Shown here: one piece after another, positions 25,528 through 33,430 of the stretch | How positions within the stretch are numbered: the stretch's first letter is position 1 | How the letters are laid out: the number at the start of each line of letters is the position of its first letter | Assembly (NCBI GenBank): GCA_947626905.1 | Contig: CANQUE010000006.1 | Span: forward strand, 1-63,793 | Direction: 5' to 3' | From: an uncultured Oscillospiraceae bacterium | GTDB taxonomy: Bacteria; Bacillota; Clostridia; Oscillospirales; Oscillospiraceae | DNA length: 63,793 nucleotides | Position numbers and translations under genes: made by a program | Notes under the pieces: generated by a model | Database searches by the model: none | What the model saw: only the letters and a program-made list of their open reading frames with translations | Told to the model about the DNA's origin: nothing

Positions 25528-27768
25528 ATGGCACGCAAAGCGAAAGAGGAACAACCGAGAAAGCAGGGCGTGGACCCCAACGTGATGGGTCTGCGGGGCG
25601 AGACCATCGATCAGCCCATCACCGACACCCTGGAGCGCAACTTCATGCCCTACGCCATGAGCGTGATCGTCTCCCGGGCCATCCCGGAGATCGACGGGTT
25701 CAAGCCCAGCCACCGGAAGCTGTTGTACTGCATGTACAAGATGGGGCTTTTGAACGGCGCCCGGACCAAGTCCGCCAACATCGTGGGCCAGACCATGCAC
25801 TACAACCCCCACGGGGACGCGGCCATCTATGAGACCATGGTGCGCCTGACGGCGGACAACCAGGCGCTGAACACCCCCTTCGTGGACTCCAAGGGCAACT
25901 TTGGCAAGGTGTACTCCCGGGACATGGCCTATGCCGCCAGCCGGTACACCGAGGCCAAGCTGGCGCCCATCTGCGCGGAGCTGTTCCGGGACATCGACAA
26001 GGACACGGTGGATTTCGTCCCCAACTACGACAACTCCACCACCGAGCCCACCCTTCTGCCCACCAGCTTTCCCAACGTGCTGGTCAGCGCCAACCTGGGC
26101 ATCGCCGTGGGCATGGCCAGCCAGATCTGCGGCTTCAACCTGGCGGAGGTGTGCCAGAGCACCATCGAGCTGATCAAAAACCCGGACCACGACGTGCTGA
26201 CCACCATGCCCGCGCCGGACTTCCCCACCGGCGGCGAGATCGTCTACGACCCCGGCGCCATGGCGGAGATCTACCGCACCGGCCGGGGCTCCTTCCCGGT
26301 CCGGGCCCGGTGGCGCTATGTGGAGAAGGACCACATCATCGAGATCTACCAGATCCCCTACACCACCACCGTGGAGGCCATTCTGGACAAGTGCCGGGAC
26401 CTGGTCAAGGACGGGAAGATCAAAGAGATCTCCGACATGCGGGACGAAACGGACCTGGGGGGATTGAAGCTGGCCATCGACGTGAAGCGGGGCACGGACC
26501 CAGACCGGCTGATGGCGAAGCTGTTCCGGCTCACCCCCCTGCAGGACAACTACCCCTGCAACTTCAACATCCTCATCGCCGGCTCTCCCCAGGTGCTGGG
26601 GGTGCGGGAGATCCTCACCGAGTGGATCGCCTGGCGGACCGAGTGCGTCCGGCGGCGGGTGTACTTCGACATGGCCCGGAAGAAGGAGAAGCTCCATCTG
26701 CTGGAGGGCCTGAAGGCCATCCTGCTGGACATCGACCGGGCCATCGCCATCATCCGGGAAACGGAGTCGGAGGCGGAAGTGGTGCCCAATCTGATGATCG
26801 GCTTCGGCATCGACCAGGCCCAGGCGGAGTATGTGGCAGAGATCCGGCTGCGGAACATCAACCGGGAATACATCCTCAAGCGCACCGAGGAGACCGCCTC
26901 CCTGGCCGGGGAGATCCGCGACCTGGAGGACACGCTGAAAAACCGGCGCCGCCTGCGCTCCATCATCACCGACGAGCTGCGGGCCGTGATGAAAAAGTAC
27001 CCCTCCCCCCGCCGGACGGGCCTGGTATACGCCCGGGAGGTGGAGGAGTACGGCGAGGCGGAGGACGCGGTGGAGGACTATCCGGTGCATCTGTTCCTGT
27101 CCCGCCACGGATACTTCAAGAAGATCACCCCCCAGTCCCTGCGGATGAGCGGAGAGCAGAAATACAAAGAGGACGATGGCCTGGGCTGGTACTTCGAGGC
27201 CACCAACACGGCGGAGCTGCTGCTGTTCACCGACCGGCAGCTGGCCTATAAGCTGCGGGCCGGGGATTTTGCCGACACCAAGGCCAGCGCCCTGGGGGAC
27301 TATCTGCCAGTCAAGCTGGGCATGGAGCAGGGCGAAACCATCCTGGGGGCCGTGCTGTGCGGGGATTACTCCGACACCCTTCTGCTGTTCTTCCAAAACG
27401 GCAAATGCGCCCGGCTGCCCCTGGCCGCTTACGCCACCAAGACCAACCGGAAAAAGCTCACCGGCGCCTATTCCGAAAAAAGCCCCCTGGCGGCGCTGCT
27501 GGCGCTGCCGGAGGAGCGGGAGATCGCCGTGACCACCGCCGAGGGCAGATGCGTCGTGTTCTCCTCCGCCCAGCTGGCGCCCAAGACCAGCCGGACCACC
27601 CAGGGCGTGCAGGTCGTGACCGTGAAAAAGCACCCGGTGGTGAAGGCCGCCTTCCTGCAGGACACCGCCATCCAAAACCCCGGCCGTTACCGGGTCCGCA
27701 CCCTGCCCGCCGCGGGAGCGAAGCTCACCGACGCCGACCGGGGCGAGGAACAGATGACATTCATTTGA
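25528..27768 (+). CDS. parC: Type IIA topoisomerase cleavage subunit (ParC/GyrA-like, divergent)
   Basis: The 746-residue protein has the winged-helix/tower core with catalytic Tyr140 in AASRYTEAKL, FKPSHRKLLY near residue 58, and the NPHGDAAIYETM loop. It also has the Ile-like FPNVLVSANLGIAVGMAS segment. The quinolone-binding positions (Ser83 and Asp87 in E. coli GyrA) are Ala98 and Glu102, so the Ser contact is naturally absent. The C-terminal third (about 500-746) lacks a clear GyrA-box motif and is shorter than in gyrase, as expected for ParC. AGAGGT precedes the ATG; the two subunits form an operon. Confidence 0.87.
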   Translation: MARKAKEEQPRKQGVDPNVMGLRGETIDQPITDTLERNFMPYAMSVIVSRAIPEIDGFKPSHRKLLYCMYKMGLLNGARTKSANIVGQTMHYNPHGDAAIYETMVRLTADNQALNTPFVDSKGNFGKVYSRDMAYAASRYTEAKLAPICAELFRDIDKDTVDFVPNYDNSTTEPTLLPTSFPNVLVSANLGIAVGMASQICGFNLAEVCQSTIELIKNPDHDVLTTMPAPDFPTGGEIVYDPGAMAEIYRTGRGSFPVRARWRYVEKDHIIEIYQIPYTTTVEAILDKCRDLVKDGKIKEISDMRDETDLGGLKLAIDVKRGTDPDRLMAKLFRLTPLQDNYPCNFNILIAGSPQVLGVREILTEWIAWRTECVRRRVYFDMARKKEKLHLLEGLKAILLDIDRAIAIIRETESEAEVVPNLMIGFGIDQAQAEYVAEIRLRNINREYILKRTEETASLAGEIRDLEDTLKNRRRLRSIITDELRAVMKKYPSPRRTGLVYAREVEEYGEAEDAVEDYPVHLFLSRHGYFKKITPQSLRMSGEQKYKEDDGLGWYFEATNTAELLLFTDRQLAYKLRAGDFADTKASALGDYLPVKLGMEQGETILGAVLCGDYSDTLLLFFQNGKCARLPLAAYATKTNRKKLTGAYSEKSPLAALLALPEEREIAVTTAEGRCVVFSSAQLAPKTSRTTQGVQVVTVKKHPVVKAAFLQDTAIQNPGRYRVRTLPAAGAKLTDADRGEEQMTFI

Positions 27769-27841
27769 TTGGCGGCCGCTCCGGGCCTATATCCCCGGAG
27801 CGCCCGGCCACTGCGATAATTGCCGCCTCGGCGGCGGACAT

Positions 27842-28732
27842 ATGAGAGGCATAAAGAGTTTGGACAAGATCAGACAATTTCTGCGCACCGACGGCAAGTC
27901 GGCGGGCATGACGCTGGTGGGCTGCGTGTTGGCCGGCTTCAGCTTTTCCTTTTTCACCTATCCCAATTCCATCGTCTCCGGGGGACTGACCGGCGTGGCC
28001 CAGATCCTCAATCTGCTCACCGGCCTGCCGGTGGGGATCATGGTCATCACCATGAACGTGCCGCTGTTTTTGGTCTCCTGGAAAAAGTTCGGCCTGCGGT
28101 TTATCATCTACTCCCTGATCGGGATGGTGGGCACCAACGTGTCCATCGACCTGTTCTCCCTGTTCGCCTGGCCCCTCACCAGCGACATCCTTCTGGCGGC
28201 GGTATACGGCGGGCTGCTGAAAGGCCTGGGCTACGGCATCATTTTCGCCGCCGGGGGCACCGCCGGGGGCACGGACATCCTGTCCCGGATGCTCCGGCGC
28301 AAGTACGCTTACATCCAGCTGGGCACCATCAGCATGGTCCTGGACGCCACGGTGGTGGTGGCCTTCGCGGTGATCTTCTCCCGGGCGGACGCGGCCATGT
28401 ATACCATCATCACCATGTTCGTGTCCAGCCGGATCGTGAATCTGCTACTGTACGGCACGGCCAACTCCAGCGTGTGCTACATCATCACCACCCAGCCGCA
28501 TCAGATCTCCCTGACCATCGGGGAAAGGCTCCACCGGGGCGCTACCCTCCTGAAGGGAGAGGGGGCCTACAGCGGCGAGGAGCGGGACGTGGTCCTTTGC
28601 GCCGTCAAGCGCAGCCAGATCCCCCTGCTGAAAAAGATCGTGTCCTCCATCGACGGACACGCCTTCGTCATCATCACCCAGTCCCACGAGGTGTTCGGCA
28701 AGAACTTTCAGGATATAGTCAAAATCGATTGA
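27842..28732 (+). CDS. YitT family membrane protein (YitT plus DUF2179)
   Basis: The 296-residue protein has a YitT-type membrane domain of five or six helices (FFTYPNSIVSGGLTGVAQIL, GIIFAAGGTAGGTDILSR). It ends in a cytoplasmic DUF2179 domain of about 85 residues (TIGERLHRGATLLKGEGAYS to HEVFGKNF), the standard layout of this large Firmicutes family. The function is not established; transport has been suggested. It follows parC by 73 bases with only a weak hairpin between, so it could be partly co-transcribed. Confidence 0.88.
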   Translation: MRGIKSLDKIRQFLRTDGKSAGMTLVGCVLAGFSFSFFTYPNSIVSGGLTGVAQILNLLTGLPVGIMVITMNVPLFLVSWKKFGLRFIIYSLIGMVGTNVSIDLFSLFAWPLTSDILLAAVYGGLLKGLGYGIIFAAGGTAGGTDILSRMLRRKYAYIQLGTISMVLDATVVVAFAVIFSRADAAMYTIITMFVSSRIVNLLLYGTANSSVCYIITTQPHQISLTIGERLHRGATLLKGEGAYSGEERDVVLCAVKRSQIPLLKKIVSSIDGHAFVIITQSHEVFGKNFQDIVKID

Positions 28733-28748
28733 TCGGGAGGTCAATGTC

Positions 28749-29336
28749 ATGGAGAAGATCATAGAAAACCTGCGCAAAAACGGCTTCACTGTCACGGAAT
28801 GCGCCGATCGGAAGGCCGCGGCGGACTATCTGGTCCAAAGCGTCCGGGGCAAGACCGTGGGCATGGGCGGCAGCATGACCCTGGGCGCGCTGGACGTATA
28901 CGACCGGCTGGCGGCGGAGAACACCGTGTTCTGGCACCAGATCACCCCGGGGGACAGCGTGTGCGTCAGCGGCGACAACGCCCAGGTGTATATCACCAGC
29001 GCCAACGCCGTGTCCCAGGAGGGATACATCCTGAACATCGACGGCCGGGGCAACCGGGTGGCCGGGACGCTGACAAAAAAGGAGCGGGTCATCCTGGTCG
29101 TGGGGGAAAACAAGCTGTCCGGCCCCTTCCCGGAGGCCCTGGACCGGGCCCGGAACGTGGCCGCCCCCCTGAACGCCAAGCGGCTGGGCAAAAAGACCCC
29201 CTGCGCCGTGGACGGAAAATGCCACAACTGCTCCAGCCCGGACCGGCTGTGCAATGCGCTGGTGGTGCTGTGGGGCAAGCCTACCTGGTGCGACGAGATG
29301 GAGGTCCTGCTGATCCATGAGGATCTGGGATACTAA
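28749..29336 (+). CDS. LUD domain protein (LutC/YkgG-like)
   Basis: The 195-residue protein is a single LUD domain: VGMGGSMTLGALDVYDRL near residue 37, SANAVSQEGYILNIDGRGNR near 82 and VILVVGENKLS near 115. A C-terminal KCHNCSSPDRLCN cluster has three cysteines that might bind metal. LUD proteins include LutB/LutC of lactate oxidation, but the other lut genes are absent here and stand-alone LUD proteins in Clostridia are uncharacterised. GGGAGG precedes the ATG. Its last 20 bases overlap the next gene. Confidence 0.85.
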   Translation: MEKIIENLRKNGFTVTECADRKAAADYLVQSVRGKTVGMGGSMTLGALDVYDRLAAENTVFWHQITPGDSVCVSGDNAQVYITSANAVSQEGYILNIDGRGNRVAGTLTKKERVILVVGENKLSGPFPEALDRARNVAAPLNAKRLGKKTPCAVDGKCHNCSSPDRLCNALVVLWGKPTWCDEMEVLLIHEDLGY

Positions 29337-30576
29337 GGGGCCCGCCGCCGGGCTTTTGGCGGCGGCGCTGCTCCTGTCCGCGGGCGGGTGCGCGGCGGTG
29401 TTCGACCGCAGCTATGCCGTCAGCCAGGTCTACGAGGCCAGCGCCGGGCAGGAGGAGCCGGGGGACGCCGCCTATGACAGCATCTCCAGCTACGCCTCTC
29501 TGCGCCGGGCCATCGTACAGCTGGTGGCGGACCACGTGGACTCGGCCCAGCTGCAGTTCGCCAACTACGACGGGGATCTGAGCCAGGACATCTCCACGGC
29601 CTGCTGGGAGGTGAAATCCTCCACCGCCCTGGGCGCTTTCGCCGTGGACTATATCAGCTATGACCTGAGCCGGATCGTCAGCTATTACCAGGCGGAGGTG
29701 AACATCGCCTACAAGCGCTCCGCCGCCCAGGTGGATGCGCTGGAAAACGCCGTCACTACCTCCGCCCTGGCCGGGCGGATGGATCGGGCCCTGCGGGCCG
29801 GCGACACCTATCTCGTCCTGCGGATCGCCGACGCCTCCGCCACGGCGGACACCATCCGCGCCTATGTGTCCGGGGCCTATTACGCCGACCCGCTGGCCTG
29901 CCCCGTGCTGCCGTCGGTGGAGGTGGGGCTCTATCCCGAGGCCGGAGTGGACCGCATCGCGGAGGTGAGCCTCAACTATACGCTGGAGCCGGCGGAGCTG
30001 GCCCGGCGGAGAGTGGATCTGGCCGCCCGGGTCCAGCTTCTGGCGGAGCAGCCGCCGGTCCCGTCCCCCACCGGGACGGAGGACACGGCCGAAGCGCTGC
30101 GGGCCCTCTATGACTATCTGAGCCGTTCCTGCCGGGCCGACGAGCAGGCAGGCTCCACCGCCTGGGACGCCCTGGCGGAGGGCTCCGCCACCAGCGAGGG
30201 GCTGGCCATGGCCATGAAGGCCGGCTGCGACAGTCTGGGCATCGAGTGCCTGGTGGCGGCCGGGCGGCTGGACGGGGACGACCACTTCTGGAACATCGTC
30301 TCCCTGGACGGCATCAGCTATCATGTGGACGTGTCCGGCGGCGGCCGGGAGGTGTTCCTGGCCGGGGACGGGTCCCTCTGGGGCACATACTGGTGGGACA
30401 CCAGCGAATATCCCGCCTGCCCGGAGGATTACGCCCCGCCCGCGCCGGAGCCGCCCGAGGAGGACGGCCCCCTCCCGGAGGACGCCCAGGCCCCCGAGGA
30501 CGGTGAAGAGCCGCAGGCCAGCCCGGGTCCGGTCCCGTCGCCGGAGCCGGAAACGGCCGCCGGACCGGAAAGCTGA
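29317..30576 (+). CDS. Transglutaminase-like lipoprotein with catalytic Cys replaced
   Basis: The 419-residue protein has a lipoprotein-type N-terminus (AAGLLAAALLLSAGGCAA), a middle region rich in helices, and a C-terminal transglutaminase-like fold at about 265-345. In active members the motif is VCEGYA...H.WN...YHVD; here it reads ATSEGLA with Ser293 where Cys is expected, while His323 (DDHFWN) and Asp338 (YHVDVS) remain. The enzyme is therefore probably inactive or uses Ser, and may serve as a binding module. A Pro/Glu-rich tail ends the protein. GGAGG is 12 bases before the start, which overlaps the LUD gene end. Confidence 0.8.
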   Translation: MRIWDTKGPAAGLLAAALLLSAGGCAAVFDRSYAVSQVYEASAGQEEPGDAAYDSISSYASLRRAIVQLVADHVDSAQLQFANYDGDLSQDISTACWEVKSSTALGAFAVDYISYDLSRIVSYYQAEVNIAYKRSAAQVDALENAVTTSALAGRMDRALRAGDTYLVLRIADASATADTIRAYVSGAYYADPLACPVLPSVEVGLYPEAGVDRIAEVSLNYTLEPAELARRRVDLAARVQLLAEQPPVPSPTGTEDTAEALRALYDYLSRSCRADEQAGSTAWDALAEGSATSEGLAMAMKAGCDSLGIECLVAAGRLDGDDHFWNIVSLDGISYHVDVSGGGREVFLAGDGSLWGTYWWDTSEYPACPEDYAPPAPEPPEEDGPLPEDAQAPEDGEEPQASPGPVPSPEPETAAGPES

Positions 30577-30591
30577 AAAAACCTCCCGGGA

Positions 30592-30631
30592 TTTTAATGC
30601 GTTTTTAATCTCCCTTCTATGGGCTTTTAAG
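30592..30631 (+). promoter_or_regulatory. Array of 11-bp-phased TTTTAA repeats (PhoP/WalR-type box)
   Basis: TTTTAAT occurs at 30592 and 30603 and TTTTAAG at 30625, so the spacing is 11 and 22 bp. The 30614 position holds a degenerate CTTCTAT. Four half sites on one DNA face at one per helical turn is the architecture bound by OmpR/PhoB-type response regulators. It lies about 50-90 bases before the UBA/DUF4342 gene and upstream of a response regulator gene. Confidence 0.55.
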
Positions 30632-30679
30632 CCTGACGTGTTATCCTCCGGTACAGATAAAGACAAGGAGGTATCGCAT

Positions 30680-31228
30680 ATGGAGCGGTATGAAATGGCG
30701 GAGCTTCTCAGCCAGAAGGCGGGAGTTTCCCTGGAAGAGGCCCGAACAGCGCTGGAGGAAAACAACTGGGACATGCTGGACGCCATGGTGGCGCTGGAGC
30801 GGGCCCATAAGATCAAGGACGCCGGCGTGCATATGGAGACCGAGGCGGCCCCGGTCTATACCAACCCGGTGCGGCCCGTGAAAAACGTGAACAGCCACAA
30901 GGGCCAAAAGTTTTTCACCAACGGCTTCGCGGTCATGTGGGACTACATCAAAAAGCTGTTTTCCATCAGCGTGGAGAACGATTTCGTGGTGGTCCGCCAG
31001 GAAAAGCAGCTGCTGGCCGTGCCGGTGCTGGTGCTGATCGTGCTGCTCTTCGCCAGCTTCGGGCTGATCCTGGCGGTGCTGATCGCGGGGCTGTTCTGCG
31101 GCTGTCAGTACCGGTTCGTGGGCCGGCAGCTGGGCAAGGAGAGCATCAACGCGGCCATGGACAAGGCCAGCGACATCGCCGAAGATATCAAGGAGTCCTT
31201 CCGCGGCCAGGATGAGGGCCAGGAATGA
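30680..31228 (+). CDS. UBA-like plus DUF4342 membrane protein
   Basis: The 182-residue protein starts with a UBA/TS-N-like three-helix module (MAELLSQKAGVSLEEARTAL, then ENNWDMLDAMVALE). A middle region (about 60-115) resembles DUF4342. It then has one hairpin of hydrophobic sequence (VPVLVLIVLLFASFGLILAVLIAGLFCGC) and a charged C-terminal helix. The combination of UBA-like, DUF4342 and a membrane segment recurs in Clostridia, but its function is unknown. AAGGAGG lies 8 bases before the ATG. It precedes a two-component system, with a terminator between. Confidence 0.8.
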   Translation: MERYEMAELLSQKAGVSLEEARTALEENNWDMLDAMVALERAHKIKDAGVHMETEAAPVYTNPVRPVKNVNSHKGQKFFTNGFAVMWDYIKKLFSISVENDFVVVRQEKQLLAVPVLVLIVLLFASFGLILAVLIAGLFCGCQYRFVGRQLGKESINAAMDKASDIAEDIKESFRGQDEGQE

Positions 31229-31241
31229 TCTCCACCACACA

Positions 31242-31267
31242 GGGGACGGCGGACGCGTCCCCTTTTT
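31242..31267 (+). terminator. Terminator between the DUF4342 gene and the response regulator gene
   Basis: GGGGACG (31242-31248) pairs with CGTCCCC (31256-31262), followed by T5. No separate promoter is evident for the response regulator 22 bases later, so read-through may set its level. Confidence 0.7.
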
Positions 31268-31289
31268 CATGGAAGGCAGGTGACCGGCC

Positions 31290-31976
31290 GTGGCCGTGAA
31301 CATTCTGATCATCGAGGACGAAAGCGCCATCGCCCGGTTTTTGGAGCTGGAGCTGACCCACGAGGGCTACGCCGTGGACAAGGCCGCCGACGGGCGGGAG
31401 GGCCTGGCCATGGCCCTCGCCCGGCCCTACGGCTTGGTGCTGCTGGACGTGATGCTCCCCGGGCTCAACGGGCTGGAGGTGCTGCGCCGGTTCCGGGCGG
31501 AGTCGGACGTGCCCGTGATCCTGCTCACCGCCCGGGACGCGGTGATGGACAAGGTCAGCGGCCTGGACATGGGGGCCAACGATTACATCACCAAGCCCTT
31601 TTCCATCGAGGAGCTCCTGGCCCGCATCCGGGCGGTCCTCCGGGCCGGTACGGCGGCGGAAAAGCGCACCGCCGTGCTCCGGTGCGGAAAGCTGTCCCTG
31701 GACCCGGCCCGGCACGCCGCCGCTTACGGCGACGTGCCGCTGCAGCTGACATACAAGGAATTCTCCCTGTTGCAGACCCTGCTGGAAAACCGGGACATCG
31801 TTCAGACCCGGGACATGCTGCTGGAAAAGGTGTGGGGCTATGACTACGCCGGGGAGACCAACGTGGTGGACGTGTACATCCGCTACCTGCGCCAGAAGAT
31901 CGACGCCCCCTTCGGCGTGAAGCTGATCCACACCGTCCGGGGCATGGGCTATGTGATCAAGGGGGACGGGCCATGA
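31290..31976 (+). CDS. OmpR/PhoB-family response regulator
   Basis: The 228-residue protein has a receiver domain with phospho-acceptor Asp53 (LLDVMLPG), acidic pocket IIEDES, Thr in LLTARD and Lys in ITKPFS. A winged-helix DNA-binding domain follows (KEFSLLQTLLENRDIVQTRD, TNVVDVYIRYLRQKI). The start is GTG at 31290 with AGGTGA upstream. It overlaps the histidine kinase gene by 4 bases, so the two form a cognate pair. Candidate targets are the promoters with 11-bp repeats at 30592, 33272 and 34716, which flank this operon. Confidence 0.92.
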   Translation: MAVNILIIEDESAIARFLELELTHEGYAVDKAADGREGLAMALARPYGLVLLDVMLPGLNGLEVLRRFRAESDVPVILLTARDAVMDKVSGLDMGANDYITKPFSIEELLARIRAVLRAGTAAEKRTAVLRCGKLSLDPARHAAAYGDVPLQLTYKEFSLLQTLLENRDIVQTRDMLLEKVWGYDYAGETNVVDVYIRYLRQKIDAPFGVKLIHTVRGMGYVIKGDGP

Positions 31977-33286
31977 AAAAAAGCGCCGGCCGCACCACCT
32001 CCATCGCCCGGCGGATCGCCTGGAGCCAGCAGCGGAAAAGGCTCTGGCGCATCCTGTGGCAGACGGTGGTGCTGTTCTGCGTGTGTACGGTCGTGTGGTG
32101 CGTCGGCGCGGAGATGGGCGCCCGGGGGGACCTGGGTCTGCGCTGGAGCCAGCGGAGCATCGAGCTCAACGACTTTCTGGACAAGTTTTTTGTCTTCCCG
32201 TCCCACATCCTGGTACAGCTGTCGGGCACGGACGCGTTCGCCGGCACCGCCTTCTACCGGATCGGGGAACAGTCGGTGGAGATGGGGCTGTTTTTCTTCT
32301 GGCTCACCTTCATCCTGCTGAGCCTCACCGCCCTGCGGCTTTTCTGGTGGCTTTTCAGCTGCCTGTGGGCCACCCGGCGCGTCCGCAAATACCTGCGGCC
32401 CATCGACGACATCGCCCAGGTGACGGAGAGCATCTCCTCCCATGGCTTCGACGAGGGCAAGTTCCACTCCCTCCAGGAGGCCATCGACCATTTGAACGGG
32501 GCCTCTCCCGACGAGCTGCTGCACATCGGAGACGACGACCTTAGCGGCCTGGAAACGGCGGTGAACAACCTGATCGTGCGCATGCATGCCGGTTACCGCC
32601 AGCAGGTCCGCTTCGTGGACGACGCCAGCCACGAGCTGCGCACCCCCATCGCCGTGATCCAGGGCTATGCCGATATGCTGGCCCGCTGGGGCTCCACCGA
32701 CGAGAAGGTGCTCCAGGAGTCCATCCGGGCCATCCAGACGGAAACGGAGCACATGAAGACCCTGGTGGAGCAGCTGCTGTTCCTGGCCCGGGGAGATTCG
32801 GGGCGGCAGGAGCTGAAGATCCAGCCGCTGGATCTGGCCGCGCTGATCCGGGAGGTATGGGAGGAGAGCCGCATGATCGACTCTCTGCACGAGTACGCCC
32901 TGGACGCGCCGGCGCCGGTGCCCTTCCGGGGGGACGAGGCCCTTCTGAAGCAGGCGGTGCGGGTGCTGGTGGACAACGCCCGCAAGTATTCCCCCGTGTA
33001 CACCCGCATCACCCTCCGGGCCTACAGGGACGGGCCTTCGGTCTGCATGGACGTGCAGGACAACGGCGTGGGCATCTCCCCGGCGGACGCGCCGAAGATC
33101 TTCGACCGCTTCTTCCGCTCCGATACCGCCCGCAAGACCGACGACAAGGGCAGCGGCCTGGGCCTGTCCATCGCCCGGTGGATCGTCAGCCGCCACGGCG
33201 GCCGGTTCCAGTGCCGCTCCTATGAGGGGGTGGGCACCTGTATGACCATCGTCCTGCCCCGAAAAAATGAATTAAAAAAGACTTAA
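31973..33286 (+). CDS. Sensor histidine kinase
   Basis: The 437-residue protein has two membrane helices (LWQTVVLFCVCTVVWCVGA and MGLFFFWLTFILLSLTALRLF) flanking an extracytoplasmic loop of about 60 residues. The first helix is preceded by an Arg-rich N-terminus. A HAMP-like linker leads to the H box with His220 (ASHELRTP), the N box (VLVDNARKYS), the DNGVGIS box and the GSGLGLSIARWI box. The stimulus is unknown, but flanking genes concern glycosyltransfer and phospholipid synthesis, which suggests envelope status. Confidence 0.92.
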   Translation: MKKSAGRTTSIARRIAWSQQRKRLWRILWQTVVLFCVCTVVWCVGAEMGARGDLGLRWSQRSIELNDFLDKFFVFPSHILVQLSGTDAFAGTAFYRIGEQSVEMGLFFFWLTFILLSLTALRLFWWLFSCLWATRRVRKYLRPIDDIAQVTESISSHGFDEGKFHSLQEAIDHLNGASPDELLHIGDDDLSGLETAVNNLIVRMHAGYRQQVRFVDDASHELRTPIAVIQGYADMLARWGSTDEKVLQESIRAIQTETEHMKTLVEQLLFLARGDSGRQELKIQPLDLAALIREVWEESRMIDSLHEYALDAPAPVPFRGDEALLKQAVRVLVDNARKYSPVYTRITLRAYRDGPSVCMDVQDNGVGISPADAPKIFDRFFRSDTARKTDDKGSGLGLSIARWIVSRHGGRFQCRSYEGVGTCMTIVLPRKNELKKT

Positions 33287-33315
33287 GAAACATATTGCCA
33301 AAACTGGTTTATACT
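33272..33315 (+). promoter_or_regulatory. Response-regulator-type repeats and -10 box before the GT2 gene
   Basis: TTAAAAAAGAC at 33272 and TTAAGAAACAT at 33283 form an 11-bp direct repeat, with a weaker copy near 33294. TATACT at 33310-33315 is a good -10 box but the -35 region is poor. Activation by a PhoP/PhoB-type regulator bound over the -35 would fit. Confidence 0.5.
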
Positions 33316-33430
33316 GCTTCTGGGCAAAGATGCAGTACAGGCCGGGATTTTTACCCTTCCCTTTACCGTGTCCTTTACCTCCTGTCTTTATCATTCGGAA
33401 CGTAAACGCTGCGGAAAAGGAGAAGAGCGC

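Noticed and set aside
25417-27675. A long antisense frame opposite parC
   Set aside because: The same shadow effect; the sense strand carries all ParC motifs.
33368-33430. An N-terminal extension of the glycosyltransferase at 33431
   Set aside because: The extension lies in the leader; the ATG at 33431 has a strong ribosome binding site and gives the membrane helix start.
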